The notes under the pieces: model-generated
What the model saw: the letters and a program-made list of their open reading frames with translations, nothing else
What the model was told of the DNA's origin: nothing
The model's database searches: none
Program-made: the position numbers and the translations under genes
Shown: piece by piece, positions 14,244-27,859 of the stretch
Position numbering within the stretch: the first letter of the stretch is position 1
Layout of the letters: each line of letters opens with the position of its first letter
Source: Campylorhamphus procurvoides
Lineage: Eukaryota > Chordata > Aves > Passeriformes > Dendrocolaptidae
Length of the DNA stretch: 64,000 nucleotides
Assembly (NCBI GenBank): GCA_013396655.1
Contig: WBMV01007500.1
Coordinates: 248,001-312,000, forward strand
Direction: 5' to 3'

Positions 14244-16191
14244 GTCTCATTCCAAAGCAATTGAAGATCCAAAGTGAAACACAAAACACACAGAAATGTG
14301 GTCAACCATACGTTAAGTGAAAAATAGAGACTTTAACAAAATTTTCTGACAAAAGCATATTCTAAATAATGAGAGGAGGGAGCGATAAGAAAAGGAAGGA
14401 GCAAACAGAAGGAAAGGTTGGAATGAACAAAGCAGAAGTGCTATCCATTTCTGGATGGTATTTTGCACTCAGGAAGTGGTACTACCCAAAGACCTTTATG
14501 ACTTGCTCTAGTTGAATGACCATTAGAAAAAGCTCCATGACTCATGACTTTCAAGGGAAAGTTTATGAGCCTTACAAATAAAAAATAATAAAAAACTGCA
14601 TCTTGCAATGGATATAATAACTAAACAATGTTTCTGTATCCTATGCTGTGCTCAAAACATGAGTGCAAACAGCTAAGAATGTGCAATAAAGACTGTCTAG
14701 AAAAGTATGACAGAAATAGCCCAGCATGACAGATATGCCCAAACATGATGCCTGCCATGAAAGATGTCACCTATTGTATATAATTTGCAAAAAGCATGAC
14801 AGAAAAATAAGAAATCATGAGAGTTTTAAAAAAAAGTTAACACAGATCTCTTTGAGTCAAACATGAACATTTAACTGTGATTACTGCAGCCATTATTTCC
14901 AAACTTAAAAAAATACGTTGGTTCCAAAGAACAGATCAGTGCATCATTTCTCAAAGTTATGCCACTGTGGAAATTGCTGTGTACATTTTTTTAAAAGCTA
15001 CAAATATTTATACTTACCAGAACTCTTTCCGTGTTCAGCATTTAATCTCATTAGCTGACCTAGGAATATATTTGTGCATATTTATTGAGTACTCCTGAGT
15101 GAGATGTGACTGTGACATTTATGATACAGTACTTATCTTCTCTGGCTCTAATTATGTGCAGAGTCTTCTTAATGAGGGTACAGCCTACAAATCACAGAGA
15201 GCAATCCTTCCACTCTTCTCACAGCTGGCAAGGTATCAGAAGGATTACACTGTCCAATTCCAGGCATTGCTCTTTGAGAAAGTGGACTAGTCAAGGCAAT
15301 GCTGAGAACTGCAAGGCAAAGAAAACCTCATTGAGTGACCTTACACTGAAAGAACTGTTGTGGTGTACCCTAAAGCAGAGAAGAATTTAGAGGAGTGTTT
15401 TAGACAGAAGTGTTCCATGCTCTACCAGTCCATGGGGACAAAACTCCTTGTGTGACAAGGAGTGGACTTGACCTGCAGGAAGTACTGGCTTAGGTGTTGG
15501 GAAAAACCTTCTGAAGGTAGGGGGACTGACACTCTGGAGTGGGTTTGAGAAATCATAGAGTTGTTCTCACTTAAGGCTTTAGAGCAGGTAAAACAAAACA
15601 ATCTATCGAAACCACAAAATTCAATAGTTTTTGGTGATGGCTGAAACTTGATGGCCACACAGCACACTTGCTAGTCTTTTATTCTGCTGGGTTTGTGCCT
15701 GTTTAAAGTCATTTTAAGAGTTTCCTTCAAACTCTGAAATAATTCATGCTTGGACAGAGGCCAGCTGTGGAAAGCATCTAGGACAAAGTAACACCTTCTT
15801 TGTAAAAGATATAAGCTAGATATAGTGGCCATGGGCTCTAAAGTATGACATTCATCACTACAAATACCTTAATTAGATGGATAAAAGTGCACCACAGAAA
15901 TACACTGAGCATTAATATCACCGGATTCCCTACTTTGAAATGCATGATGTCACCTCCACTCATGATGAGCATCTCTGGTGTGCAGCAAAGCTGCTGGAGC
16001 AGCTTTTTGAAGTTGTAGCATGACAAGCTTTTGGCAAGTGCTTGGAACAAAGCTGCTCTGATGGTTGTTTGATTAAGCAAATCTGCTGTGGTAAATGTCT
16101 GAAGCCAAGCTGTCTCTGCAGCTGTTTGAGCCAGAGCTAGTCCTGCAGTTTTTGGAGAAAGAAGGCGTTTGTAAAGAATGAAAGAGGGAGG

Positions 16192-16221
16192 TGGAAAGAG
16201 AAAGAAAGGAAGAGAGAAAGG
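16192..16221. repeat. purine-only (GA-rich) tract
   Basis: A 30-base run of only A and G on the + strand, made of GAAAG and GGAAG-like units and flanked by further purine-rich DNA from about 16180. It is low complexity. Confidence 0.65.
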
Positions 16222-17389
16222 TTTTGAAGCATTCTAACTATATACAGCATTAAAAACAAAAGTATGTTTGTTTTCAAACAGCTTTGTAAAACAAAACTAT
16301 AATGCCATCTTGGGGTTTTGGTGATACTGGCAATTATAATATGCAGGATTCCTAAGGTTATGTATGTTTGTATAAAACTTACTAAATTATAGGCTGTAAG
16401 AATGACATTAAAGCTGCAAAGTCAAGTAATCCAAAGGTAGGAAATGCCAGAAATCAGGTTGTATGCAAACTTTACCCATTTCCCTTCAGCTACACATCCA
16501 TATAGGGGGTTTTAATTCAAGTTCTAAGCCTCAGTCAGCACTCAGGGGTGACAGATAGTTCTTAAAGCTTATCTGATTTTTTGTTTTCTTGTCCTTGTTC
16601 AGTTTCATTCACTCTGCTTTTTTTTATTATTATTTCACGGTATTAAAATCTTATCTAAAATAAGAATGGTTAATCTCCACTTGATCTTTTCAGTGGTTCT
16701 CCTCACTCTGAGCTCTGAGTGCCTCACAAATACGAGTGTGTATATTTTTATGACACATCCCTATTAGTTAAAATGGTATTGCTACTCCTGCTTCTTGCAG
16801 AGATGAGGTTAAAACCATCCTGTAGTTTAGGGTGCTCGCTTCAAGGGGGGTGATCTTGAGCAATTTATTTATTCAAGTTGCAATTCCTGTTGATGTCTGA
16901 GGTGTGCAACATCTCCCTAAGGCAGATCATAGTAATCCATGTGAGCACAAAGGAGCCAACATGTACTTTCCATGATTTTACAGTTTTAGTTTTTCCATTT
17001 CTGAACATTTGATTTGGAGTCTTAAAAATGTTCCATCTTTCTTTTCTATGTGTGGATAAGTTCCTCTTTTTTGTTCCAAACTAGAAAAAAAACTCTCCCA
17101 TGTGTTGCAGCTGTCATGCCTGAATGTGCAGATTTTATCACTGGGTTAGGAAAATGTAGAGGCCCTGCATAGACTCCTGACATTTAAACTAACAGAATAA
17201 CTAGGAATAATATTTTCTGTCCTATCTAAGGACCAAAGAAAAATATAGAGCATTTTAATGGACAGTTTCTGACATATTTTTGAACAGTGACTGGATTGTT
17301 GAAGTCAAGGCTCTTGGGCTCCACTACAAGATCCAGACTGAGTGCTCATCCAGAGGACATAGATGCTTGAATTTATTCCTGCAAAGCAT

Positions 17390-17850
17390 AACCATTTCTG
17401 GCTTAATCAGTCACTGCCTCAGTCTTATTTTCTCTTTAACTTTGGTCCTCATTCCAGCTCCATTTCCATTTCTCAGCACATTTCAGTTCCTTTCCTTTAT
17501 AGCTTTTAATTTGTTCTGTCTCTCCTGACCCCCTTTCATTCCCCACCACAGATTTCTCTGTAGTCTGATCCCCAACACCAATCTCTCACCCAAGCTGAGT
17601 GGATCCTTCAACCATTCTCACAGTTGCCATTTTAGCAACATTTTTTTCCTCCCCTTCTTCATATTTTTCATTCTTGCTGGCTCTGAATCTCCTCAGCTCC
17701 TTTTCCATGGGCGGTTTTGGGTTAGGAACGTCTTGGTTCCCCCTTCTTTCACTCTGTCTTTGTGTTCTGGTGTCCTGGTTCCTGTCTGCTCCTCATCTCC
17801 AGGCAGATCAGCTTTTTTGCAAGCTCTGCTTTTAAATAGAGCAGCTACCT
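17390..17850. other. pyrimidine-rich block, unassigned
   Basis: About 460 bp on the + strand are strongly enriched in C and T, with many TTCC, CTCC and TCTC words, and give short leucine, serine and phenylalanine-rich open frames. Such strand asymmetry is common in old LINE relics of the L2/L3 type and in degraded polypyrimidine sequence. I could not align it convincingly to any element, so no family is given. Confidence 0.4.
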
Positions 17851-20800
17851 CCTTCTCACTTCCTGTTTGGAGTAGGTGGAAGAAATAGAGTTTCTGCTCT
17901 TCGACTTGGACCGTGGCCCACTATGACGTAGAGCTGTAGTTGCAAGGAAAATCCTGCTCAGCCTCGGTCTGGAACATGTTCTATAATTACAGAATCTTTG
18001 AGAAATGCAACTGCTGACACCTGAAACTTCTGTACTGAGCATGTGTGAACTTCTTTTCCTTTTTCCCCGAAGGACTAGAACTTAGCCAAATTTAACAAAT
18101 TCTATTTGGGGATAGAGAGAGGTACATCTTTGAAACAAAGGCAAGCCTCCACCCAATTTTAAGCCCATTCTACACGTAGTAATAGCCCTAAAAAAGTCAT
18201 CAGAGTTCTGTTGCATTTTTTACCAATATATATAATTTTTTTTCCTTAGTCTTAATCTCAGAAAAGACTGAGTTATTTGTTTCCAAAAAAACCCCCCAAA
18301 TTCACCCTGAGGCAGATGCTCAGTGTGGAAAATTTCAATGCAAATAATTAAACTTTGGCAAAGTTACAAATAGCTGAAAACAGAGTTTCATAATGAGAAA
18401 TGTTGGACAACCTTGGTAGGCATGTTTGCATCCAGCCCTATCTATATTATAATGTCCACTAAAATTCGGAGCAAAAATCCTTTTCACAGTCACCAGAGAC
18501 AAACTCACAGCTTTGCTGTCATGGCAGTGTCAAGATTCATAACAAACTTGTTGAAGCTACTTCAAAAGCATTGTTTTCATTTAAAAGGACTTTATTTTAT
18601 TTATGACAAAATAGCCTCAATTATTGCCATATGGATAACTCCAGCCATTCAGAGGTGCTGAATCAGGTCTCACAAAATCGAGAAAATGGTTCCAAACTTG
18701 TGAGATCAAAAGGGGGTTTGGGGAAAAGTGATTTCTCTTCCAGTTTCTGAGCTTTGGAGGTATTTTTGCAATATATTCAAGTAGTTTTCTGTAACTGCAA
18801 AGGCAATTCACTTCACTTACATGTTATCCAAACCGTATTCTGAATTGAAACCAGAAGCAGAGACTTTAAGACAAATACCAAACACACTGCCTGTTGTCAA
18901 GACTTTGGACTCAGAGCCCCACGCCATTCCCAATGCCTCTCCCATTGCATTTATTGTGGTCTGAGACTGGACACTGAGTGCTCAGCTCCTGCACAGCTTC
19001 TGCTTGTCAAGATGCAGCAGGTCTGGTGTATTTGAGCCCTTTTTTCACCCCATTGACTTATCAACTGAGTTTGAATTCTGTATTTTTCCATACTACTTTA
19101 AAACAAAATTAAGACAGAGTGTGAATTGTGTACACTGGAAAATGGAGGAAGTGTGTTGAAGGCTCAGCACAGGAGAAACTTAAATCAGCACCTGAGCTTG
19201 TCTCCTTTGGCTGGTACAAAGAAAAGATTCCAAAATCAGATAGACTGTAAAAGCTCCAGGAGGATTAAAATTCCACATAGGTCTAACAGTTGCAAATTAA
19301 AAAGAAGTGGTTTTTTTAAACTGGATTAATTTAAGCTATTTTTTTTAGGGAACTTTTTCAAAGTAGTATTTTTGTGGAATGTTGGCTTGTCTTGCAAGGA
19401 AAAGTTGAGAGATCCACACAGATACACCTGAATCACCAAGCACCAAACATCTTAAAGTAACAGCATGAAATCTTTAGAGTATCTGAGTACCAGGAGAAGG
19501 GAAAGATTGTTTATTGCTGTAAAGGAAGCTATAAGAGGAATGTGCAGATTTAAATTAAATGAGAGGCTATTACATGTAAATGTTAGGGTAACATTTCCCT
19601 GATGATGAGATTCACAAATCTGCCTGGGAAACCAATAGACATTCAGCTTCTTCAGAGCTAAATTGAACAAAGCAGCTGCAGAAAGGTTATTGAAATTAAT
19701 GACTGATTCTTAATTACCAAAATTTTGTCACTGTAATCCAGAAAATGTAGTCCTTCTCCTTCTTTACAGTGCTAAGTTAAGGCGGATATGAATTTCCCGT
19801 GGCTTTGTGTTGACACATTGAGATTGATATGAGGTTAACTAGGTAAGGCCTCAAAGGGAGCAGGGTGACAGAAGTAGCATAACTGAATCACTCTGAGTCT
19901 CACTACATTTGCTCCTGAATGTTTGGATCATAGTACCTTGTCTGTCATCATCTACAGCTGGACAGAAGATGACAGCTCTCCAGATGAGATGAATCTCTCA
20001 GCTCCTGCTGTCAGGAACAGACACCTGCACCTGAGCTAATCACCCTCAGCTCCTTTTGCTGTCAAGGGAAAGAGGCAAGCATCTTGTAGGGCGCAATGCC
20101 CTTCAGCTACTGTGGATGTGCAAAGCAAGGAAAAATACTGATCCTTGGTGTGTCCTGTAAGGGCTGTCTGGGACAAGTAGCTAACCTGTGATGGCACAGT
20201 GAAATGGGTTAGGGGTGGACATCACCACAAATGTCTTTTCCATGTATAAGTGAAAAGGTCTGTGATGAATGGAGCTACATGCGACCTGCATTTCGGCACT
20301 TCTGCAAAGCATAGCTGGTCAGCCCATGACCAGGATGGGACAGGATGGCTCCTGACACTGCTGTTCAGAATTCCATCCTGATCTGAAACACGCTTCCTAT
20401 GACAATGTGAAGTGACAATGCCTATTTTTAAATCCCTCAGGTCTTTAGGCATTGCTGTCACTGTGTCCCGCTGCTGGCTTAATTAAGGTGCCCCAGCCTG
20501 AGCCTGGCTGCTCTCAGCAGTGTGCCACAGCCTGCTTTCAGAGGGACAGGGAAGGTGTGGTGGCACTGCCTTCTGCTCTCCTTGTGGTCCGCTGCTTCCA
20601 TTTGAACATAAGGAGGAAGGTGCCAGCTGTCCTCACACCAAACTGCACCATCCCCTCGGTTAGTCTGAGGGTGAAGGTTCCATGCTGTAGATAAGGGACT
20701 CCATTGATGGCAGCTGCTGGAAAACATGGTCTTGCTTTGCCCTTTTCTCCCTTGGACATTGTTACCAGACCTAAGTCATGCAGCCTCAGAGGGACTGACC

Positions 20801-22517
20801 CAGTGAGGAGCTATTCCTTCTTTTTGGGAGTGAGATTTCCACCGTATCAGCCAGTTGAACTGACTCCCTTTGCAGCTATGTTTGATTCAGGTATGATATC
20901 CAGGAAGCAGAGGGAGTACCCGCCCACAGACTGACCAGGGTACAGGACTTCCTCCACCCCTTCTGCTGCATCATCGGAGCTGCAATGTAAAATCAAAATA
21001 ACTTCACTCTGGGCCATTCATCAAGGCAGCTGGTACTCTGTGTGAACTGAAGCCTTTCAATGTGTATATAATTTTTATTGGCATCTAGTTAATCAGGTTT
21101 GGTTTTGCCATTTTATAAGTGAGTTTTTATTGCTAAGGAAAGCCTTGCAAACCTCGTGCTATTTGAGACTGGAAGATACAGCTAAATATGTTTTAAAACA
21201 TCTGAAGATGCTGAAGTGATGGGTCTTGTTTATAGCTCTGCTGCCAGGTTATTTGGTGCCAGAGCAGCACCAAAGTAGTCTGGGGTTTAGTGTTTTCTGT
21301 CAAGCGAGCACGAAAAACCACAAGATGGTGATTGTCACATGTGTTGCAGCACTGTCCTCACCATGCTGGGCAAGTTCCAAGCAGTTATCAATTCCAGAAT
21401 GACTACTGGGACACTCCTTGCTCTTTCAGCTACAAGTTGCTCGTTAACTTCCTGCTCTAAAATAGCGAGGAATGTTGCTATCAGCATCTAAACATTTATT
21501 GCTTCCTTTCCCAGCAGCAGCTGCAATTCACTGGCAGGTCCCAAAGTGTGGAACCTGCCCCCCAGAACTGATAGCACCTCAGTAGGTGAAGGGCTTTTTA
21601 TGATTGCACCCATAAGGCAGACCCTTTTGGTTACAGGAAACGTGCTAATGCCGTTCACTATTATCTCTCCCAGCAGGAGTTCCCTTCAGTGAAAGACTGA
21701 TATTTATTGTACTCCTTGGATTTCATGGGGTGCCTTGAGAAAACTGAATTATTAGGGATCAGAAAGCTGTTAAAATCTCTACACAGCAAGCAATTTTACC
21801 GTGGCTGGCAATACCTGAGAGTCAATCTCTTATCGGGATTCCTTCTCTGTGTAGGATTTTCCAATTTTTTTAAAAACGATTTTCAGTTTTCCTTCTGGCA
21901 GCAATCTCTGAAAATGGAAGCACTTCAGATACCTCAGCTTTAAGTACTCAAAATCACTACTTGCTGTTAAAAGCTCTGGCCTTATGGTAATACCACAGGT
22001 ATAAGTGGAAATGAAATGGGTCTGTGCAGATTTGCTGCCACATCCTTGTCCCAACGCCAGAACAGCCAGCCACAAATTGATTCCACCAGCACCGAAGGAA
22101 GCATTATGTATGAAAAAGGAAATTATGTCTAAAGTTTGCAAAAGAGCCTTAACTCAGGATTTCCTGTACTTTTAGTTTTTGTGTTATTTAGGCATGAGAG
22201 TCGGCAACCTTAACACCATCTTAATGCAATTTTGTGTGTGTGTGCTGGAATTTCCCTTGGTTTCTTGGAATGTGAGTGATGTGAATACAAGGAACCAGCT
22301 GAAATACAATTGAAAAACTCCTTTTTATGCAAGTAAATACTGTCAATTGTAAATGTTTACATTTTGACTCATGGAGGAAAATTTAATAATGCCAAATATC
22401 CCAAATGCATCCTGCCCTACCAGCCAATAAGGAGTTCAAGCTCTTTCTGGCATAATCTACAAGGAGAGAAGAGCAGGGAATTTCCTCTAAGAAACCTCTT
22501 TGGTCTAGTCCACCACC

Positions 22518-22533
22518 AGTTTCTATAGAAACT
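22518..22533. promoter_or_regulatory. 16-bp perfect palindrome, RFX X-box-like
   Basis: AGTTTCTATAGAAACT is its own reverse complement. The internal GTTTCTATAGAAAC fits the degenerate RFX/DAF-19 X-box pattern RYYNYYWWRRNRAC at every position. The motif match is seen directly; binding is only an inference, because such 14-mers occur by chance in vertebrate genomes. No promoter is visible nearby. Confidence 0.3.
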
Positions 22534-22977
22534 CATTTATCACTATAAATAGCTCCCACAGTTCAGTGAAAAAGTGGAGCTTTGCCATAGAACCTCCTGG
22601 GCATAAACTGGACATTATTTTGGAAAAATGGAAATCCACAGTAGATCCAATGTTTGTGTGCAGTTGTTGGTAGGAATTTCTACAGGCATTGGGGATGGAA
22701 AATATGCCAGAGGCAGCCTGTTAGTGACACGAGAATACAAAGATGGTGTCTCTTGCTCACATCACAGGGAGCAATATTCCTGCCCTGTGAACAGGGATTT
22801 CCATGCTGCACAAAGCTGTGTCAGTAGGAGGACTAGGACTCCCTTAGCCTCTCTTCCCCTGCTGGTCACACCACCCCTGCACAAGGCTGAGTCACGTGCT
22901 CTTGGCTGCTGGCTCTTTGGCTTCTGAGTTCTGCAAAGTTGTTGGTGGATTTTTCTTTATAATGGCCAGGTGAGAAA

Positions 22978-23015
22978 AGAATTATTATCTCTGTCTTACT
23001 GATGGGGAAACAAGT
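22978..23015. mobile_element. possible MIR-like ancient SINE fragment
   Basis: The order ATTATTATCT, then CTTACTGATGGGGAAAC, resembles the conserved 3' part of MIR elements (ATTATCCCCATTTTACAGATGAGGAAAC). The match covers only about 35 bp with several differences, and no tRNA-derived head or core is recognisable. It could equally be chance. Confidence 0.3.
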
Positions 23016-23156
23016 CCCGCAGCAATAAAGAGCTTGATTTTTAACATAATTTGGCACTTTGTTTAGAAGCTTAAAACTGTTCAGATACTTAAGGATGTAG
23101 TGAGGTTTGCAAGAGTGCTTGCTAGTATGTCAGGGGTGTCCAAGTGCAATCTCTGA

Positions 23157-23802
23157 GTCACAGAATCACAGGATATGCTGAGTTGGAAGGGACGCACAAG
23201 GATCATCAAGTCCAACCCTTACCCCTGCACAGGACCAGCCCCAAGAGTCACACCATGTGCCTGACAGTGTCATCCAAATGCTTCTTGACCTTTGTCAGCC
23301 TTGGTGCTGTGATCACTGCCCTGGGCAGCCTGTTCAGTGCCCAAACACCCTCTGAGGGAAGAACCTTTTTGTAATATCCAACTTAAACCTCTCCTGACAC
23401 AACTTCAGGCCATTCCCTGGGTCCTGTCACTGCTCACCAGAAAGAAGAGATCAGTGCTCTTCCCCTCACAAGGAAGTTGTATCTGCAATGAGATCTCCCC
23501 TCATTCTCTCTTCTTCTCCTCCTCTTCTCCAGCTGATCAGGCCAAATGTCCTCAGTCACTCTTCACATGGCTTCCCCTCCAGGCCCTTCACCATCCTCAT
23601 TGCCCTCCTCTGGACACTCTCTAACAGCTTAATATCTTCCTTATAGTGTGGTGCCCCAAACTGCCCCAATATTCCAGGTGAGGCCACCCCAGTGCAGAGC
23701 AGAGTGGGACAATCCCCTCCCTTGCCCGGCTGGCGATGCTGTGCCTGATGCCCCCAGGACAGGGATGTCCCTCCTGGCTGCCAGGGCACTGCTGACTCAT
23801 GG
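23157..23802 (-). mobile_element. CR1 LINE, 5'-truncated, antisense (CR1-X-like)
   Basis: A 646-bp copy on the - strand. Its 3' end lies at 23157 (TCACAGAATCACAG on the + strand), followed inward by the GAGTTGGAAGGGAC and ATCAAGTCCAA tail, the 3' UTR and the end of ORF2. The - strand frame within 23556-23825 keeps the C-terminal reverse-transcriptase signature (GAPHYKEDIKLLESVQRRA, then M-KGLEG), which matches the usual CR1 pattern LEQVQRRA-K-I-RGLEH. Similarity stops near GACTCAT at 23794-23800, which marks the 5' truncation. It cannot encode an active protein. The tail is nearly identical to that of the SINE at 31020-31155, so this LINE family is the likely source of that SINE's mobilisation. 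Confidence 0.92.
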
Positions 23803-25226
23803 ATCATCCCTCTCTCCCTCCCCATACCTTGGTTTGCATGAGAAGGAAATTTATGTGCACAAGATGTAAAGCCCTGGAGTGCAACTGCTCTGCAGTCTTG
23901 ACATGGCCATGGACACCTAGACAGGATTTTTAAAGCATCAGGTGCCTGATCTCTATTGCTTTCTATGGCAAACAGGCTTTTGTGAGCCTCTGGAACTCCT
24001 ACTAACTGCTTACTCCATTTATAACAATTCTGCTTCTGAGTGACTGCTCAAGCTCACAGAAGTGGCCTGTGGCTACCATGCCAACCAGGGGGATGTTCCT
24101 TCTTCTGTGCCAATAAAGATGTATTTGAATGAGCTAAATTGGTGCGAGTTCCCAGGTGGACTGGACACTTTTCCTTACGGGGCAGAAATGAGATGTGAAC
24201 CCTCTGACAGATGTCAGGAGGGGCTGGGACTTCAGGCAAGGCTTAGGTACTAGGAAATGTTTCCACAACATGGAATTTGTTATATTTATAAACCCGGCTG
24301 TGTTCTACTGTCTTGTTCTGTCAATCCTGACTGCTGCTAAACACATTTTGTGTTGATTTCACAACAACAAAATGCTCTAAATTGCTTTGCATATATGCAG
24401 TGGAATTCTTTTATTGATAAATGCATTGCTATAAATGAAAAGTTATGGAGGAAATGCAAATACATAATTGGGGCAATATTAAATTCAATACATGCTCTTT
24501 CTAGTAGATATGTATGTAGGTAAGACTGCAGTTTATAAGCTTTAAATCTATTACACTGAAAGTAGTTGTGAACAACACATTAAGAGAAAACATTTTTCAG
24601 TGGCTTCTACTTTTTCTAAACATCAAAAACAAATCAGTGGTTCTATACTTTTTATAGATACACAAAATGGGAAATTTCTCTAAGCTTCCTGCAGGAAAAT
24701 TTCACCTCTGTGAAAAGAGGATTCTTACAGATTAAAAAGAATATAATAATTTCTTTAGCCCAGAGTTTCACAACAGTTCTTGATTTGCTGGAGATCAGAA
24801 GTCCTTACTAGTTTTCTGTTCCAGCCTGCAGGAGGGTTAAGATACTGAGCTGATATCTGAAATAGGTTACCCTACCCTATTATCTTTGTGTACCAGGACT
24901 CAGCCAAGAATGTCTATGTGGCAAAACAGTTGTAGCACAGAGACACCCAAAGTTCAATTAACTAGTTTGAAAATGGCAGTAATTTTGGTCATAGCCACAC
25001 AGGTTAATTCAAACTGCTCCATGGCAGGGAAATTTAGTTTTCAGGAGCTCTCTGCTGCCGAGATTTGTTTGCCTCTGACCTTCAGTGTATCTTCTTTACC
25101 ACTAACTTGATAAAGCTGCTTAATTCCAAAATGCAGTTTAGCCAATTGGCAGTGCTGGAATCCAAGGCAGCTGATGTGGCTCCAATTTTCACATCATGCT
25201 TTGTAGCCTGTAAAGGTTCCTTTGTT

Positions 25227-25247
25227 CTATAGAAACTGTTTCTATAG
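25227..25247. repeat. 10-bp perfect inverted repeat with 1-nt centre
   Basis: CTATAGAAAC, a single T, then GTTTCTATAG. The arms are perfect reverse complements. The same TTTCTATAG half occurs in the palindrome at 22518-22533. It could form a cruciform or be a dimeric protein-binding site; neither is shown. Confidence 0.6.
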
Positions 25248-27859
25248 GGCACTCATTCATATGTTCCTCTGCAGTGTGGTGTGGATGACTTGGGTTCTGC
25301 TTCACATCCTCACAGTTCTTCAACCACAAAAATGGCTATGGCTGGAATGGTCCTTTTCATCACCAAATTGAAAACAAAGTATCGTCGGTAGACATTACTG
25401 TCTGCTGGGGTTAACTCACAGTTTGCAATAAGCAAATGTTGCAGAAGGTGCTGCATGGAAAGCAAAATATCGGGTTTTGTGTCTTTACAGTAATACAGCG
25501 AATGATTATGTGACCAGCAGGAGCCTTTTTCCCTACAGATTTGTGCATCGCAGTTGGATTTTCTGGTGGCTAAGAAGGTGTGACCTCTAATTACCTGAGG
25601 ATGAAGTAATCCTGTTTCTCTCTGATGTGTGGATTCTAGACAGGGATGTAGCTGTGGCTGAACTAATTTTCTATGCTTTCACCTAGGAAGTGCTTTTCAT
25701 ATTTGCCTGTTTTCATGAAAAGGTCTTAATTTCTCTGAGTTCTGATGGTTGAAATCAATCAACACACTCAAGATGTACATGAGAAGGAAGAGGTGGACAC
25801 ATACACATGCACACCTGTGGGATCTGGGAACCTCTTTCATTAAGAAATCAGGGTAAAATTAGTAATGAATTCTCAGCAAAAGTCCAGTTTGTTCAAGACA
25901 GCAAATGATTGCCATCATTATTTTACACAAGTTAAACCCAAGCATTAACTAAACATACAGTATAATCTATAAGTGATACGTTCAGTGCCTGAAGTGCTTC
26001 ACATGGAAATATTTCTATGAATACTGGAAATACTTAGTTTCCCTGTAGAAGAATCATTATCATTTCCAGCTGTTGTCATCAGTTTAAACATTGGCTAGAA
26101 CCCTGTGGCTTTTTAATTATGCCTTTAGAATTGTGATTACTTCACATTTAATTGTGGGAAGTCTTTCATCCTCATTTAATCTTTTCTTTCAATTTCTAAG
26201 AAATGTCTTTCCATTAATAGTTTCCCCAGCTTTTCCTCCACAATAAGATCATTTCCAGAATCTAAAGGGACACACCTCCAGGGCAGTGACAGTTCCTCAG
26301 AACTGGCCCGGAGCTTGTTGCCTGCTGGAGTCAGGATCCTGAGGAACCAAAGTGCCACCTTCCTGCTCTCACCACCTTTGGGCAAAATGATGTGAACAGG
26401 TAGAACATTGGAGATCACCCTCTCATTCAAAGCCTGCATTAAGTGGCTGTGGTACAATTTTTCATCTCCTGAATTTCCAGTGTTCTCTCTCTTATACAGA
26501 CAAAGCCTCTGTTTTCCACACCTTAACTGTAGCCTGCTTTTTTATGGGTCCCATATTGAAACAGAAATTCCTAGGAAAACTAAGTCAAATTAACAGAAGA
26601 TTTATTATCAGTTAACAAAAATTCAAAAACTTGTGTGTGATAATCTCTGGAAGAAGAAGATTTAAAATTTAAAACAAAATTCACCATCAAATGGAGCCAA
26701 TCCAGCAGCTCTACTGCTGTTAACGTGAGCTCACCACTCCCCTGGGAGAACCCTGGCACTCATAAGACTGAACTAATTCCACTCAGTAATCCAGGAAAAA
26801 ACTCCAGAGAAGCAAGTGAGGGTTTTTGCTGGATCAGCAAGCTGAACACACAGCACAGGCGAGGGGAGATGACAGGATGGCCAGAAACAGGGACGTGGGG
26901 AGGGAGGAGCAAGGACTAGAACTGCTCCTTTCCCTGGCAGTGAAACATTAGATTTGCCCAGACATTATTGCACTCTGGTTTGAGGCACCACAGCAAAGTG
27001 AGACTTTTAGTGGAAAGAGGGAGAGCAAAGGCTCATCAGCCAACAGGCAGCTCTGTGAACAGCAAATATAAATGAGGTTTTCTTTGCATTTATGTCTCAA
27101 GATTGATCTTGCACATGTGTCCTGTCTGGTGTGCCAAGGCTTGAGCTCACATCGCACCCTTTCTGCAACAGAGGGACCTAAAAGGGTCCCTGTACAAGAA
27201 TCTGTCTATTCTACTTGGTCAAATCCTTTTATAAACTTTGTAGCAACTTCATGTCTGTTAAATGTCCATCCCTTGCAGAACTTGAATGGAATTGGTCAAC
27301 AGGATATAAATAATTCTAGGGCAAGAAGCACCTGTACAGATTAAGACAGGAAGTGTAATAACATATTCTATTACAAAGAGAAGGGGGGGAAAGTATCACA
27401 TCATTAATTTTCCATTTTTTGAGGTTTTGGTTTGTTGGTTTTGTTTTAATATGGAATTTAAAAAAAAAAGACTAAAGCGTTAACATTGAAAAAGAAAAAA
27501 TTATTACCATTTTATAAATTGTTATTCAACATGTGTCGTGCAGTCTAATAAAACTACCATCCAACACATATTTTTGGATCTTTATGGATTCTAGAGCCTC
27601 CCAGAAAGCACTTGCACATACTTTACTCATGCTCTGAGGGCAAGAAACAGAAATATTTCATACTGTGCACACCTTTCCAGGAAGGCAGCTTCATAAGGAC
27701 AACCCAAGATTGGAGAGACAATTCCTCCATGGATCTGTCACCATAAGGGTTGTAATTCTAATTTACAGCAGCAATAGTACACCCTGCAGGAGCCTCACTT
27801 GATTCAATAACATTCTATTTTTCTGAGAGCAGCAGAGTGAGCCTTTATCAATCTCCCAA

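Larger units (their letters stand above)
14244..23156. other. noncoding sequence, mostly unique
   Basis: No gene was recognised. Contents include a purine-rich run near 16192-16221, a pyrimidine-rich block at about 17390-17850, a 16-bp palindrome at 22518-22533 and a possible MIR-like fragment at 22978-23015. Open frames, including two of about 100 codons at 21830-22141 and 22628-22927, show no motifs and look like chance frames. The block around 20450-20930 is somewhat richer in GC than its flanks but has no CpG-island character. Confidence 0.55.

Noticed and set aside
16689..16710. CAGTGGTTCTCCTCACTC as a hAT terminal repeat
   Set aside because: The similarity stops after about 11 bases and there is no partner end.
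20450..20930. GC-richer region with overlapping open frames on both strands, considered as an exon
   Set aside because: Frames on both strands are similarly long and have no motif, which points to composition rather than coding.
24634..24655. CAGTGGTTCTATACTTTTTA resembles the terminal repeat of hAT-Charlie transposons
   Set aside because: No matching opposite terminus (AGAACCACTG) or 8-bp target duplication was found nearby. A similar weak match at 36130-36155 (CAGTAACTCTCAACCTTTTC) fails for the same reason.
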